Position numbers and translations under genes: made by a program. A stretch of 64,000 bases of DNA. It comes from Gari tellinella. Its lineage: Eukaryota; Mollusca; Bivalvia; Cardiida; Psammobiidae. This document shows, one piece after another, positions 23,761-35,000 of this stretch. Below the pieces are notes generated by a model. That model made no database searches. It saw nothing but the letters and a program-made list of their open reading frames with translations, and was not told the DNA's origin. The first letter of the stretch is position 1. The number at the start of each line of letters is the position of its first letter. Location of the stretch: assembly GCA_922989275.2 (NCBI GenBank), contig OV277858.1, forward strand, positions 10,044,001 through 10,108,000, given 5' to 3'.

Positions 23761-24030
23761 GGGGGATTTCAAACATAGTCTAACGCTTATGGTAATAATA
23801 ATATACAATCTCAGTAAGTTTGAGAAAGTTTGGATAAACACTGTGGCCTCTAGAGTGTAAACACTAAAATTGTTGATGACGGACGACGGTTGACTGAAGA
23901 CGGACGCCGGACATTCAAGGATTGCAAACACTCACCCTGATCTAGCTTAGGTGAGCTACAAAGGTTTATATAATTTGATCAAGTTTTCCAAACGGACGTC
24001 ACCTACATTCAATCTTAACATAAATTTATA

Positions 24031-25420
24031 ACAAGAGCCCCATGGGGCATATTTCGCTCACCTGAGAATAGATTGCAAAATGTAGATAATGATTTATGTC
24101 CAGGACGGGGTAATTTTTTCCCTGATAGGCACAATTTGAAAAATCTTGATAGAGAACCTGTAGATGATGCTATGTGCCAAGTATCTAAGATCAGGGTACA
24201 AGGGTTTTAGACAAGAAGATTTTTTAAAGTTTCTATTGAAAAAATCTATTTTTAGCTCCTGTGACCTACATATGCAACAGACTGGAACCATTTGAACAAA
24301 AAAGGTAACTTTAGGACATCTACTCTAGAAGTGTCACCCTGCTGATATTAAAGCTCTGGCCATATAAGTTTCAGAGGACAATACATTTGAAAATTTCACT
24401 ATATAACTCAATGTAAAACTGTGACCTTGGGGCAGGGCCAATTTTGACCCCAAGGGCATAATTTGAGCAAAATTGATAAGACAACTTGTAGGTGATTATA
24501 TGTGACAAATATCTAAGCTCTGACCCTTGTAGTTTTTGACAATAATAGTTTTTAAGTTTTTATAGAAAAAATATATTTTAAGCTCTTATGACCTAGATAT
24601 GCAACAGACCTGAACCATTTGAACAAAATATATGTAAAGGATATTCAGAAGAGTCACCATACCAAATTGCAAAGCTCTGGCCATATAAGTGTCAGAGAAG
24701 AAGACATTTGAAAATTTCACTATATAACTCTATGTAAAACGGTGATCCCCGGGGCAGGGAAAATTTTGACCCAAGGGGCATAATTTGAATAAACTTGAAA
24801 GAGGACCTGAAGCCAGAAGGCGTTGCTATGTGCAAAAAATCTAAGCTCTGGCTCTTGTAATTTCAGACAAGCAGATTTTTTAAGTTTTCATTGAAAAATA
24901 TCTATTATTAGCTCCTGTGACCTAGATATGCAACCAACCAAAGCCATTTGAACAATATCGGTAAAGGGCATCGAGAACTGTCACCATACCAAATATCAAA
25001 GTTCTGGCCATATTGGTTTTAGAGTAGAAGACGTTTAAAAATCTCACTATATAACTCTTATGTAAAACGATGACCCAGGGCGGGGCCAATTTTGACCCCA
25101 GGGGCATAATTTGAACAAACTTGATAGAGGACCTGTACATGATGCTATGTGCCAAATATCTAAGCTCTGGCCCTTGCAGTTTTTGACAAGAAGATTTTTT
25201 AAAGATTTCCTTATTTATTCACTTTGGTTGCCATGGCAACCAGAGTTCTGCATTGTTTTAATTCTTTGAACACATTTGAAAGAGCTTGACCAAAGGAACA
25301 GTTCTGTAAAGCTTGGTTGAATTCTGTCAAGCGGTATAGGAGGAGATGTCGTTTGAAGCAATTGTTAACAACGACGGACTACGCACGAGGAAGGACACCA
25401 TCCCAATAGCTCACCTTGAG
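24031..25420 (+). mobile_element. Helitron-like element F with about 330-bp array
   Basis: Left end ACAAGAGCCCCATGGGGC (perfect 12-nt palindrome GCCCCATGGGGC) then ATATTTCGCTCACCTGAG. The right end is reduced to AATAGCTCACCTTGAGC at about 25407-25420 and lacks the second hairpin arm. The interior repeats at about 330 bp: GACCTA(C/G)ATATGCAAC at 24263, 24589 and 24920, with GGGGCAGGGCCAATTTTGAC. A GACGGACTACGCACGAGG tract precedes the right end. Confidence 0.72.
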
Positions 25421-25751
25421 CCTTAAACAGAAAGGGAAATCAAAGATTAAGAAGCTCAACTCCTGTAAACTAATGACACACTTTTAACAGAAAACCATAA
25501 CACTGACCCTAGGGGTCAAGGTTAAAGTCACCAAACCTTGAAACATTGTTGTCATTGAGCCGCATGAGCTTCTGAAGTTTCATTACTATTGGTGCAGTTT
25601 GCTCAGCACAGACTTTTACTTTAATGTTGACCCTAGAGGTCAAGGTCAATGGTATTGGTCACCAAACTGCAATGCATTATGGTCTACCCATTGAGGCGCA
25701 TCAGCATATGAAGTTTCGTGACCGTAGTTGCAAATTTGTTACATGTCATTT

Positions 25752-25858
25752 TGGCAGGGCGTATGGCCTTGTATGACCGTTTTGGGTTCCTTATTTCCTT
25801 CGCGTTCAGGAAATTCGGAATCCAAAACCGTCATACAAGCCAATTCACCCTGCCTAAA
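25752..25858. repeat. Foldback, TGTATGACCGTTTTGG arms
   Basis: CCTTGTATGACCGTTTTGG at about 25768 is the inverse of CCAAAACCGTCATACAAG at about 25822, with further partial pairing outward to the GGCAGGG / CCCTGCC ends. Its palindrome mate is at about 62845-62945. Confidence 0.7.
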
Positions 25859-26318
25859 TTATTTTATACCGTGTAACTTATAATATCAATCTTAAAATAG
25901 ATCGCATAGAAAATACAATAAATAATGTTGTATTTACCTCTTTACGGCCTATAAACGCATTAGCTTGGTGTAGGAACACAAAACTTCCAACACAAAATGC
26001 AAGTTCTTCATACATCATATGACTCATGCCAGGTACCAAACTCGATGAGGGAACCAGCTATATGGTTACCCTTGAAAGCTTCGTACCTGGATGTATATGT
26101 ACCATTGCAGTAACAAGCATTCCGTGTTACTTTCAACATGCTTTAAACAACCACCTGTCTATAGAACAGAAAACAGGTTATTTCAGTAAACAAATATTCA
26201 CCTTAACATTGGTTGTGTCCAAGTCCAGACTGGCTTTTATCTGCAACAAAAAGGATGTCTTTCAGTTTATACTTTAACCCTGCACATATATTTTCATATT
26301 TTGAAGATAAATTACCAC

Positions 26319-26400
26319 TTTAAGCAGGTTTAAAGTAAAGCAGAACGCGCCTTAAGGTGCAATATACTGCATTCTGCTTTACTTTCAGCCTGCTTTAAGC
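26319..26400. repeat. GCTTTAAGCAGG hairpin element, copy 2
   Basis: Arms TTAAGCAGGTTTAAAGTAAA / TTTACTTTCAGCCTGCTTTAA with the core CAGAACGCGCCTTAAGGTGC. Mirror copy at 62290-62370. Confidence 0.85.
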
Positions 26401-26589
26401 TACAATTTGATGAAATATAGAATTTATATCTTCCAATTCATAGTCATGACTGTACATATTTAAACTAGACCTACCACAAATGGTGATTCATACCCCCAGT
26501 GGGGTCTTGTCACAAGAGATAAATGTTTCTGGATAAAGTTGATGTGTGTTCCCTAACTTGGAAAAGAATAACAAAGGGCAACAACTCAA

Positions 26590-28283
26590 ACAAGAGTTGT
26601 CAGAGAGACAACAAAGCTCGCCACCGGCACCTTTAGAAACTTAAAAGCACACTCAAGGTCACAGAGGTCAACCTTTTTGCCTGCATGGAAAAGTCTTGTC
26701 CATATACACTGGCAAATAAAATATGAAAATAACACCTCAAGGGACATAGGAATTATAAGCATTTTTGAAACCTAAACGCAGATTTTGAAACCTAAAACCT
26801 TTCGCGACCTTAGTTCAAGGTCAAGGACACTGGGCAAATTATTTTGCATGCATGGAAAGATCGTGTCCATACACACATGCATGCCAAATATGAAAGAAAT
26901 ATCTCAATGGATATATGAGTTAAAGAAATTTTGAGAAACCTAAACGCAGACTTTGAAACCTAAACGCGGGTCCTTAGTTCAAGGTCAAGGTCAGAGGGCT
27001 CAAACATTTTGCATGCAAGGAAAGATAGTGTCCATATACACATGCAAACTGAATATGAAAGGAATATTTCAATGGACATAGGAGAAATAAAAAGTTTGAA
27101 AACCCAAAACACAAATTTCGAAAACTAAACATTGGCCCTAAGTTCAAAGTCAAGCTCACAGGGGTCTAAATTTTGCAGTGCCTGGAAAGGTCTTGTCCAT
27201 ATACACACATAAACCAACTATGAAAGCAATACCTCAAGGGACATAGAAGTAAAAGGCATTTTTCAAAACCTAAACACAGGCCCTAAGTTCAAGGTCACAA
27301 GGGTCCAAATTTATCTGTGCATGGAAAGGTCTTGTCCATATACACACACATACCAACTATGAAAGTAATACCTCAAAGGACATAGAAGTTAAATGGATTT
27401 TCGAAACTTAAACGCAGATTTCGAAACCTAAACACATGCTCTTAGTTCAAGGTCAAGGTCATAGGCGTCTAAATGTTTCTGTGCATCGAAAGGTCATGTC
27501 CATATACACACACATACATACCAACTATGAAAGCAATACCTCAAAGAACATAGAAGTTAAAGGCATTTTTCTAAACCTAAACACAGGCCCTAAGTTCAAG
27601 GTCAATGTCACACGGGTCTTAATTTTTCTTTGCATGTAAATGTCTTGCCCATATACACATACATACCACATATGAAAGCAATACCTCAAGGGAAATATAA
27701 GTTAAAGGCATTTTTCGAAACTTAAACACAGATTTCGAAACCTAAACGCAGGCCCTAAGTTCAATGTCAAGGTCACAGGGGTAAAACAAATTATGTCCAT
27801 GCAAAGGTCTTGTCCATATACACACACGTACCAACTATAGAAGCAATACCTCAAGGGACATAGAAGTTAAAGGCATTTTTCGAAACCTAAACGCAGGCCC
27901 TAAGTTCAAGGTCATGGTCACAGGGGTCTGTGCATGGAAAAGTCATGTATATATACACACACATACCGACTATGGAAGCAATACCTTAATGGATATAGAA
28001 GTTAAAGGCATTTTTCAAAACCTAAACGCAGATTTCGAAACCTAAACGCAGGCCCTAAGTTCAAGGTCAAGGTCACAGGGGTCAAAATTGTTCTGTGCAT
28101 GGAAAGGTCTTGTCCATATACACACACATACCAACTATGAAAGCAATACCTCAAGGGACATAGAAGTTATAGACATTTTCTCAAAATTGTTTACGCCGTT
28201 CACGACGACGCCGACGACAACGAGGACGACGACTACACCGGGGGTATTGCAATAGCTCGTCATGAACTACGTACAGGCGAGCT
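26590..28283 (+). mobile_element. Helitron-like element G (GTTGTC hairpin variant)
   Basis: Left end ACAAGA + GTTGTCAGAGAGACAAC (6-bp stem), then AAAGCTCGCCACCGG. The right end is GCTCG...GGCGAGC at 28252-28282, then TAAAAATGG. A GACGACGCCGACGACAACG tract precedes it. The interior is an array of AAGGTCTTGTCCATATACAC / AACCTAAACGCAGATTTCG units of about 140-165 bp. The right palindrome arm lacks this element: there CAACTC is followed directly by AAAAAATTGATAAAAAT (61540-61566, inverted). That fixes both ends and shows no duplication beyond a run of A. Confidence 0.85.
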
Positions 28284-28500
28284 AAAAATGGATAAAAATA
28301 TAACAACAAAGGGAAATAACTCCAAAAATATGGATGACAGAGTACAGGTTCTTATGCATTGCACTCCTGGTAAATGAGATCTATCTGTATATGAAGTTTG
28401 AAGTCAATAGCTGTTATACTTTAGAAGTTATGCTCCAGACAAGCTGGACGAGCGGACGGACGGAACTTTAGATCTAGAACTAGACATCTTGATTTTGTTT
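28284..28500 (+). repeat. 160-bp repeat, one unit (left arm block 3)
   Basis: One unit of the array, mirrored at about 61370-61560 and 60400-60470 in the right arm. It continues into unique arm sequence to 28768 that mirrors 60107-60420. Confidence 0.7.
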
Positions 28501-28768
28501 TTAAAATGGCCCTTTCGCTGCATTGTTTGACCAGGGAGACCTACTCAAATACCAGAAATGTGTACGGGTCCGAGTGCATTTAACTGCGATTTTTGGTCAT
28601 ATCTAGAGATAGCCTGTCAACCTCATCATAGTATAAATAAGGCATGGTTTGTAATAAGTATTTCTAAAATCTATATTTAACTGTTTTATGACAAAATGTG
28701 ATGTTGCTAATTCAGTTAACAGCAAAAAACCCGACTGTAATACGCTAGGATTAGCCCGTAGCTGATGC

Positions 28769-29003
28769 TTAAGCCACGATCTCACTGTCCAGGTTTGGGT
28801 CCCCGTGAGTCCCGGTTTAGCAAACCGGCAGTCACCTGGAGTACAACCTTGGCGGCGCCGGGGGCGACCAGCTCGATCCTGGATCGACCAGCTTCCACCG
28901 GCTAACTTCCCCGGATGCTTTAAAATGTTTAATACAACCGGGGGTCACCGGGACAGAAACCAGAACCGGTTTCATCCAGGGTCAGGGGAATGCCAGGGAA
29001 GTT
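28769..29003. mobile_element. Partial TTAA-flanked CCGG-rich element
   Basis: TTAA (28769-28772) then GCCACGATCTCACTGTCC and about 230 bp of GC-rich CCGG/CCGGG iterons, ending abruptly in 160-bp repeat at about 29004. The complete versions are about 1 kb (39939-40987, 49488-50501, 59148-60107). The open frame 28805-29113 is a by-product of GC richness. Confidence 0.7.
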
Positions 29004-29685
29004 ATGTCTGGACAAGCCTAAATTGGATAAAAAATATATCAACAAAGGCTAATAACTCCAAAAATACTGATGATAGAGTTATGGTTATTGTGCACTGCAC
29101 TCCTAGTCAATAAGATCTCTGTATATGAAGTGTGGGGTCAATAGCTTCTATACTTTGGAATTTATGCTCCGGACAAGCCTAAATTGGGTAAAAATATAAC
29201 AACAAAGGGCAATAACACCAAAAATACTGATGGCAGAGTTATTGTTCTTGTGCACTGCACTCCTAGTAAATAAGATCTATCTGTATATGAAGTTTAAAGT
29301 CAATAGCTCTTATACTTTTGAAGTTATGCTCCGGACAAGCCTAAATTGGGTAAAAATATAACAACAACGGACAATAACTCCAAAAAGACTGATGACAGAG
29401 TAACGGTTCTTGCGCACTGCACTCTAAGTCAATGAGATCTATCTGTATATGAAGTTAAAAGTCAATAGCTCTTATACTTTGGAAGTAATGCTCCGGAAAA
29501 ATACTGATGACAGAGAAACGGGTATTGCAGACTGCACTCCTAGTCAATGAGATCTATCGGTATATGAAGTTTGAAGTCAATAGCTCTTATAGTTTAAAAG
29601 TAATGCTCGGGACAAGCCTAAATTGGGTAAAAATGTAACAACAAAGGGCAATAACTCAAAAAATACTGATGTCAGAGTAACGGTA
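29004..29685 (+). repeat. 160-bp tandem repeat array
   Basis: About four units with CCGGACAAGCCTAAATTGG, TAAAAATATAACAACAAAGG, ACTGATGACAGAGTAACGG and TCAATGAGATCTATCTGTAT. The last unit is cut at AACGGT (29685), where unrelated sequence leading to the virus-like genes begins. Confidence 0.8.
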
Positions 29686-30620
29686 GTAGTTATATGCACC
29701 CGCCAGCTGCCCCGATTGCTGTTTGCTGTTCGCTCTGTTCAACCCCCCGTATAATCGGGATCGCACAGCCCAGGGACCAGATGACCGGAAAGGACTGCGA
29801 CGGAACCGTCAGAGAATTGGGGGGGGGGCGATATAATCTCACGCACGATTAACCTCCCAGACGTTTTCTTTATTGAATTGAATTTATTTAATTTTTGTCA
29901 AATTCCAAGATCGTATACAGCGTGTATCGCTGCGTCTGTAGGTCTCTAGCTAGTGTCCAATCCTAGTCAAAAAACAAACTATCGCCATACTAATGCTGGA
30001 CAAGGTAGACCCCGTAACTGACAATTCTATACCATTCGGATTTTCTTTCTAAGCCGACTACACTTTATGTAGAAAACCCGTATACGTATTTTTTGAATAC
30101 CTCACACCTGTGCCCTGTTGAATCTCATTAGTGATGTCATACCTCAGGCATGACAACCTTTTTATCATTTAAATTGAATTCTTTTCGTCCGAAAATTAAA
30201 GTCGGTGGGGCGCCTCGATAGTGTTTGTGCGTTTCAGTAAACAGAGGGGATAAGATCTAAATGAGATTTTGGGCGTACAAAAGAAACGTTTAGATAAATT
30301 CAGCGGGGTATGAATAAATTGAAAAGGGATTTCATCACGTTTAAAATTAAAGTGTCACTGGAGCGTCATAGGAATTTGGCCAACAAAAGAAAATGTAGAT
30401 GTGATCGACCTACGATGATAATTGCATTCTCGCCCAAACACGTCGACGATGATGTCATTCTAAAAACCTGAACAAAGACTCGAACTCTATAGAGTAAACG
30501 ACTTCACGATTGGTTAAGGAGACACTGATTCTTATTGATCGTCATACTTGGACCTGTATGCGTATCAATTCAATATGAGACTCAAAACATCGTTTCATCA
30601 AAAGCTTCGAAGTTTCCATC

Positions 30621-31019
30621 ATGACTCAAAAACAGGTGGACGTAGTAAGTGGTGAAAATGGATTCGAGGAGTTTAGCGCTATTCAGTGGGAACAGAACCA
30701 AATCACTTGCCGATTCGACGATCGCGTTTCTCTCGTGCTGAAACGATGTAGTAATTCGGTTTATATTTTATTGGGCAGCGGCAACAAATTCATCAAACTA
30801 CCAGTCGACGCATTTGATGCCATATGTCACTCGCATATCAGCGTTACCTACCTTAGACAGTGTTTTGAACAACAAAAATTAACTTGCTCTTGGTTGTGCT
30901 GTTACTGCGGAGCGCTATTCATGACAGAAGGCGCTTGTCTCGGACACGAAGAACAGGAACACCTCGAGGCCGATGACGTTTGCTTTCACGTCAATGTGAT
31001 GGAATGTGTGGACTTGTGA
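30621..31019 (+). CDS. Small C2H2-type zinc-finger protein of virus-like element
   Basis: 132 residues from ATG to TGA and the only rightward gene in the cluster that is intact. Residues about 92-114 form C-x2-C-x12-H-x4-H (CCYCGALFMTEGACLGHEEQEH region), a classical C2H2 zinc finger; the rest is not recognised. Location upstream of two further rightward genes suggests an early or regulatory protein of the element, but that is inference. Composition and lack of introns differ from the host-like exon at 8.6 kb. No family name can be given. Confidence 0.6.
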   Translation: MTQKQVDVVSGENGFEEFSAIQWEQNQITCRFDDRVSLVLKRCSNSVYILLGSGNKFIKLPVDAFDAICHSHISVTYLRQCFEQQKLTCSWLCCYCGALFMTEGACLGHEEQEHLEADDVCFHVNVMECVDL

Positions 31020-31054
31020 GAAATCAGTCGCTCAAAACTAACCCTAGAACAGTC

Positions 31055-31488
31055 ATGACGACGTTAATGGAGTCTTATCTGCTTTTCTTTTATGCTAAAG
31101 AAGTGTTAAACCGTCTGCCGGGGGTGTTGAAACGCCAATGCGAAGGATGCCTAGTGGAGTCTTTATCACAGACTGATCATATGTGCCTACGGCTGACCAA
31201 GCGTCAGCAGTTATCCCTCTGTTTCGAAGGCATTCTTGATGTGATTGACGAACGGGACATCGTACTTAAATGGAAAGAGGCTGTGGCTACCTTAGAGAAC
31301 GGTTCTCCGGAGTATCTCGTCCTGTACGAATTGAAATTGAATTGATCGGACTGGTGGAACGCGATGAAAACCCCGAGTTGGAGGCGTCGTCTTCTTACAA
31401 CAGCTACGCAACTTTTGCGCTTGGAGAAGTACTTTATATCAGACCAACGCTGCGAGAACCTTTATTCGCGAGAGTGATTTTCAAGTGA
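31055..31488 (+). pseudogene. Cys/His-containing ORF of virus-like element, frameshifted
   Basis: The first part runs from ATG at 31055 to a stop at 31343-31345 and has a GCLVESLSQTDHMCL segment, a C...QxxHxC arrangement that could bind metal. A second frame with matching character continues to TGA at 31486-31488 (ASSSYNSYATFALGEVLYIR). The two meet at an AT-rich stretch near 31325-31345 where a short insertion or deletion would explain the frame change. The end lies 4 nt before the next ATG (31493), as expected in a compact genome. Function unknown. Confidence 0.5.
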
Positions 31489-31492
31489 CAAC

Positions 31493-31881
31493 ATGGATTC
31501 GACTAAGTTTATCTAAACTATATCCTCTTCAAGAAACGGTTTGAAAGCTATACCATGTGGCCGCCCCAATTGGCGCAAAAGAAGACGGAACTCGCGCAGG
31601 CGGGATTGTTTTACAGTAACGTGAGTGACAGAGTGACGTGTTTCGCTTGCGGCGTAAAACTGTATGGATGGAAAACGAGAGACGATCCCTGGATTGAACA
31701 TTACAACCACGCCAAAAACTGTATCTATCTTAAGATGATGGGAGGCGTGAGGCTGTTACCTGAGGACTATTCAAACAGATTCTCTACGCTCACCATAGGT
31801 GATGAGATGTTGAACGCCGAGTCTCCGCGGAAAAACAGAACCTTTCATTCTCAACGGGGGTGGGACGAACTGGACATGTGA
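31493..31881 (+). pseudogene. BIR-domain (IAP-like) protein of virus-like element, frameshifted start
   Basis: The open frame 31555-31881 encodes a BIR domain: WP near its start, ELAQAGLFY, then C-x2-C-x16-H-x6-C (CFAC...DDPWIEH...NC). Such zinc domains of inhibitor-of-apoptosis proteins bind caspases or pro-apoptotic ligands. The BIR sequence already begins upstream (RFESYT just before 31555) without an ATG, while an ATG at 31493 in another frame runs into a stop after seven codons. A small frameshift near 31510-31530 therefore probably broke the start. There is one BIR and no RING finger. DNA viruses of invertebrates often carry such genes, which suggests a role in blocking host cell death; this copy looks inactive. 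Confidence 0.75.
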
Positions 31882-32070
31882 GACAGTGATATAGGGACAG
31901 TGGTCTATCACTAGTGAAACGTTGTATTACTTATTGACTGAGAGAAATAAGAAAGACTGCGAACATGACACCCAAACTGTGCTATTAGTCAACATTTGGA
32001 CCTTTTTCTATCATTGCTAAAGTGTTTAATTCAACAGTGTTTGCTATATTCGTTTACGTTTATGTATTAA

Positions 32071-32076
32071 AATAAA
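32071..32076 (+). terminator. Poly(A) signal of the rightward block
   Basis: AATAAA followed by AAGG and a GTTGTGTTGTTT stretch, 190 bp after the BIR stop codon and ahead of the convergent leftward genes. Confidence 0.5.
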
Positions 32077-32905
32077 AAAGGTTTCCCGCAGTGTTGTGTT
32101 GTTTCTTACATGCCGGTAGTGAAACATATAATGGACAAGGTATGTCTCGATTATACACGTTTTATTATGATATGGGTATAACATGTCAATACACACAATG
32201 GCATTCAATATATACAAACAAAAGTCATGTATATGTTTAATTTATTTATTTGTTAGATACGTGGGATACATGCAAACGGTAAAGACCGTGATGAGAAAGT
32301 GTATACTTTCCTATCACAGTCTGCACGGTCTGTTAGTAATTCAAACACACCAAATACGCGAATACTTCATACAAATGATACAGTTGGAATTTCGATCTTT
32401 AAAATAATTGTCGGTCTTTTTCCAGATGACCTAATCAGAGAACTTGTAATGGGAGCCTTCTGATTTGGGTCACTTAGAATTATTTTTTATTTTATTGTTT
32501 TTGTTTGTTTAAAAAGCTTCTATCTCAAACAACAATGCATTCACGACTAAAATTGTTTGATATAATTTAACAAATTCCAAATATATACAAATCCAGATAG
32601 TGTAAAAAAACACTCGCGGACACTGAACTTCTTCGAAAAGAAAATGCGTAATACTTTTCTAATAACTTAGTTGTAACCTGTAAAAACACAAGTAAACAGG
32701 TTCATTGTTGGGTTTTTTTCTGTTTTTTTTTTTTTAAATATTTAATGATAGATTGATCTTGAGACGTTTGAAGCTAAGCGTATAACGTCGCTAGAACCAA
32801 TCCGTGTAATAGGGTAACGAATAAGTCAGTGTTCGGTCGATTGTTTAAATACGACATACATCTCGGGTGACACGCCTGATTGTATGCAAACTCATTCTCT
32901 ACGCA
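32077..32905. other. Intergenic region between convergent blocks
   Basis: AT-rich sequence with no supported gene. An imperfect hairpin lies around 32283-32330 (AGACCGTGATGAGAAAGTGTA with TACTTTCCTATCACAGTC), possibly a shared termination structure. Confidence 0.4.
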
Positions 32906-33364
32906 CTATGGATAGACTCGCGAGAACAAGTCCTGTATGTAACGATCATTCGTCTTCGTGTCTAAGCTACTAAATGTTCTAACAATGTTATCCATGCTCT
33001 CTCCTATGAATCGTTGGTGTAGAAAATAGATACAATAGAGTCCGCAGACATTCGATGTATCACTCTGAAGACGCTTGTGGTTCACAAGTAACGTCCTGGC
33101 ATGGCGTCGAATCCATGAATTAAACATGGAGTTATAAACCCAAGGATGTTGTCCGTAACTGTCAAAACACTCTACAATACTGTCTCTAATGAAAAAGGCT
33201 AATCAATGACGACCAGGCTGACTACTATTGTCAGTGTTAGAGATGAATCCACAAGGGTGGGTCGGAATGTCACGTGGCAATCGATCCGCCGCAAAGACGC
33301 CTAAAGTCCGATTCTGCAACACTGGGTCGCAGGAAAGTATACATTGTAGTTGCGAAGTATTCAT
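32906..33364 (-). pseudogene. Adenain-like cysteine protease, one in-frame stop
   Basis: Minus-strand frame from ATG at 33364 to the stop at 32906, about 152 codons, interrupted by one TGA at 33205-33203. Adenain hallmarks appear in order: a His just before the TGA, an acidic residue in ECFDSYG about 15 residues later, and RLQSDTSNVCGLYCIYFLHQ with the oxyanion Gln and nucleophile Cys. The family (C5 peptidases of adenoviruses, Polintons and virophages) matures capsid proteins, which fits the neighbouring capsid-like gene. Adenovirus protease is about 200 residues, so this one is short at the ends. It is inactive as written. Confidence 0.8.
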
Positions 33365-33742
33365 GATTGTAGGATGATGTCTCTTTCTCGGTTAATTTCG
33401 AAGTATCATGGTCCTTCGCTGTACACGATGCAGCTCATAGGTTCTGAAAAGATACATGACAAAAGATACATAAAAATTGTTATCCTTGTATTTTCAAGTC
33501 ATGTTACAAAGAATAGAGCACAATCAAAAGGACTGCGAACTCACGGAAGTTTTTCCGCGAATGAGTGAAGTTGTTGTATAAAAAATGTAGGTATAATCAA
33601 AGCACTGCGATCTCATAACAAACAAAACAATAACAAAAATCAAACAATTATCCCCCCACCCAAAACAAATAATAAAAAAAATACCGCGAATGAACAAAAC
33701 ATTAAATGAGCGATTTTAAGCGAAAGTAAATCGAACATGACA

Positions 33743-34996
33743 CTAACCTGAGAGTCCTGTGCTGAACTGCACCTCGAGTCTGACGTTGCCGCTCTTCACC
33801 AGGGACAGGTACTCGCCGTGGTGCGTAAAGTCGGGATCCAACTGGAAGGCGAAGAGAGTGCTACCGCTTATAAAGTGGTCTCTGTCCAAACCATTGCCTT
33901 CATCCTGTCTCCACTTCCCGGCGCTCATCAGCAGAGTGGTATAAGCCCGTGTAATAGACGTTCCATCAGCGGTGGTAAAGTCCATTTTCAAGGGATTCCC
34001 ACCCACTGGCATCCCATCCACGTACAGGGCGATGTGTCTGATGTCGCAGTTCTCGAAGTTGAAGGGATTTGTGGTGTAATCGCCATTCAGGACCTTGCTC
34101 TTGACGAATCCGATGATAACTTTTTCCGGTTTTCGTCCTTGAAACATGTTGTCCCAGTGAAAGGAAGTGCTTCCCGTAGCCACGCTCTGCGATCGACATT
34201 CCGTCTTTGTATAGGGATACAAGGCATTTTGCTTCTCCAAGATTTTTTAATGTCCGTAGAGCACTGCCGGGTTGACTTTAATTTTTCTGGCTAACACGTA
34301 GACGTCATCAAACTGGATTTTATAGTTCGTGCTGGCATCTTTGGCGAGAAGGATGAAGTTGGCCGGACTTTTGAAGACCCTGATTTTCACATCCACTTGA
34401 TTGAGCAAGTAACGATCTAGATGATAAAACAGATCGTGGAAAATGGGACCTTGTAGATGGAGTGTCTTGGACTCCTCAATCCAAGCGGCTCGTTTAAAAA
34501 GCCCGTTGTTACCCCCAAGAGGATCGGCGTTCCCCGGAGAATCAAAGTCATCCCTGATCCATCCTTGAGTAGTCACTTGAGACGATAGCGCGTCTTGGCT
34601 TTTGTTTTGCAACGTGCTAATGTAGGCGCGATAGGGATTACAATTGCAGGTGATGCTGGCTTTACTCTGTAATGTCACCTCCGTCGCCGAGAATAGACTT
34701 TGTAAAAACAAATTGGCTGGGCCCACCTCATCCACGGTCGTTTTTCCGAGAGCGGAGCCGTCCGCTTTCAGAACCCTCAACTTAACGTACAACTGCGAAT
34801 TCTTAAGGTCCAAGTAATCCGTCGAGTTCTGTCCATTAATTCGAAATTCGAAAGGCGCATCTCCCATGCATGCGACAAGGGTCGAATTTATTCGTAATAA
34901 ATCTCGTTAACACTCGTTGCGTGCTTGGCAAGTCAAATAGATCCAACTCTGACACGAGACATTCTTTAAATTGTTCTTCGTTAAACACAGACATGC
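33743..34996 (-). pseudogene. F54H12.2-like putative capsid protein, broken
   Basis: A short N-terminal piece starts at ATG 34996 (MSVFNEEQFKECL, SELDLFDLPSTQ). A frame change near 34870-34880 leads into the main open stretch 34867-34250 (APFEFRINGQNSTDYLDLKN, LFYHLDRYLLNQVDVKIRV). A single TAA at 34249-34247 is followed in the same frame by 34240-33743 (SFHWDNMFQG, KVIIGFV), which ends at TAG. The family is common in invertebrate genomes under the name F54H12.2-like. Its function is not established to my knowledge; the adenain gene beside it makes a jelly-roll major capsid protein the best guess. The C terminus may also be shortened. Confidence 0.65.
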
Positions 34997-35000
34997 TTTT

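Larger units (their letters stand above)
25745..26589 (+). repeat. Outer palindrome arm, left block 2
   Basis: Mirrors about 61560-62945. The mate contains an extra 544-bp TTAA-flanked element (61750-62293), which accounts for the length difference. Shared contents are the foldback at 25752, a divergent foldback near 26100-26150, and the hairpin element at 26319. The open frame at 26026-26277 and its inverted copy look like repeat sequence, not a gene. Confidence 0.85.

Noticed and set aside
26026..26277. 83-codon frame, also found inverted at 62482-62670
   Set aside because: It repeats because it lies in the palindrome arm, it includes a divergent foldback, and it has no recognisable motif. 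Recurrence here is not evidence of selection on a protein.
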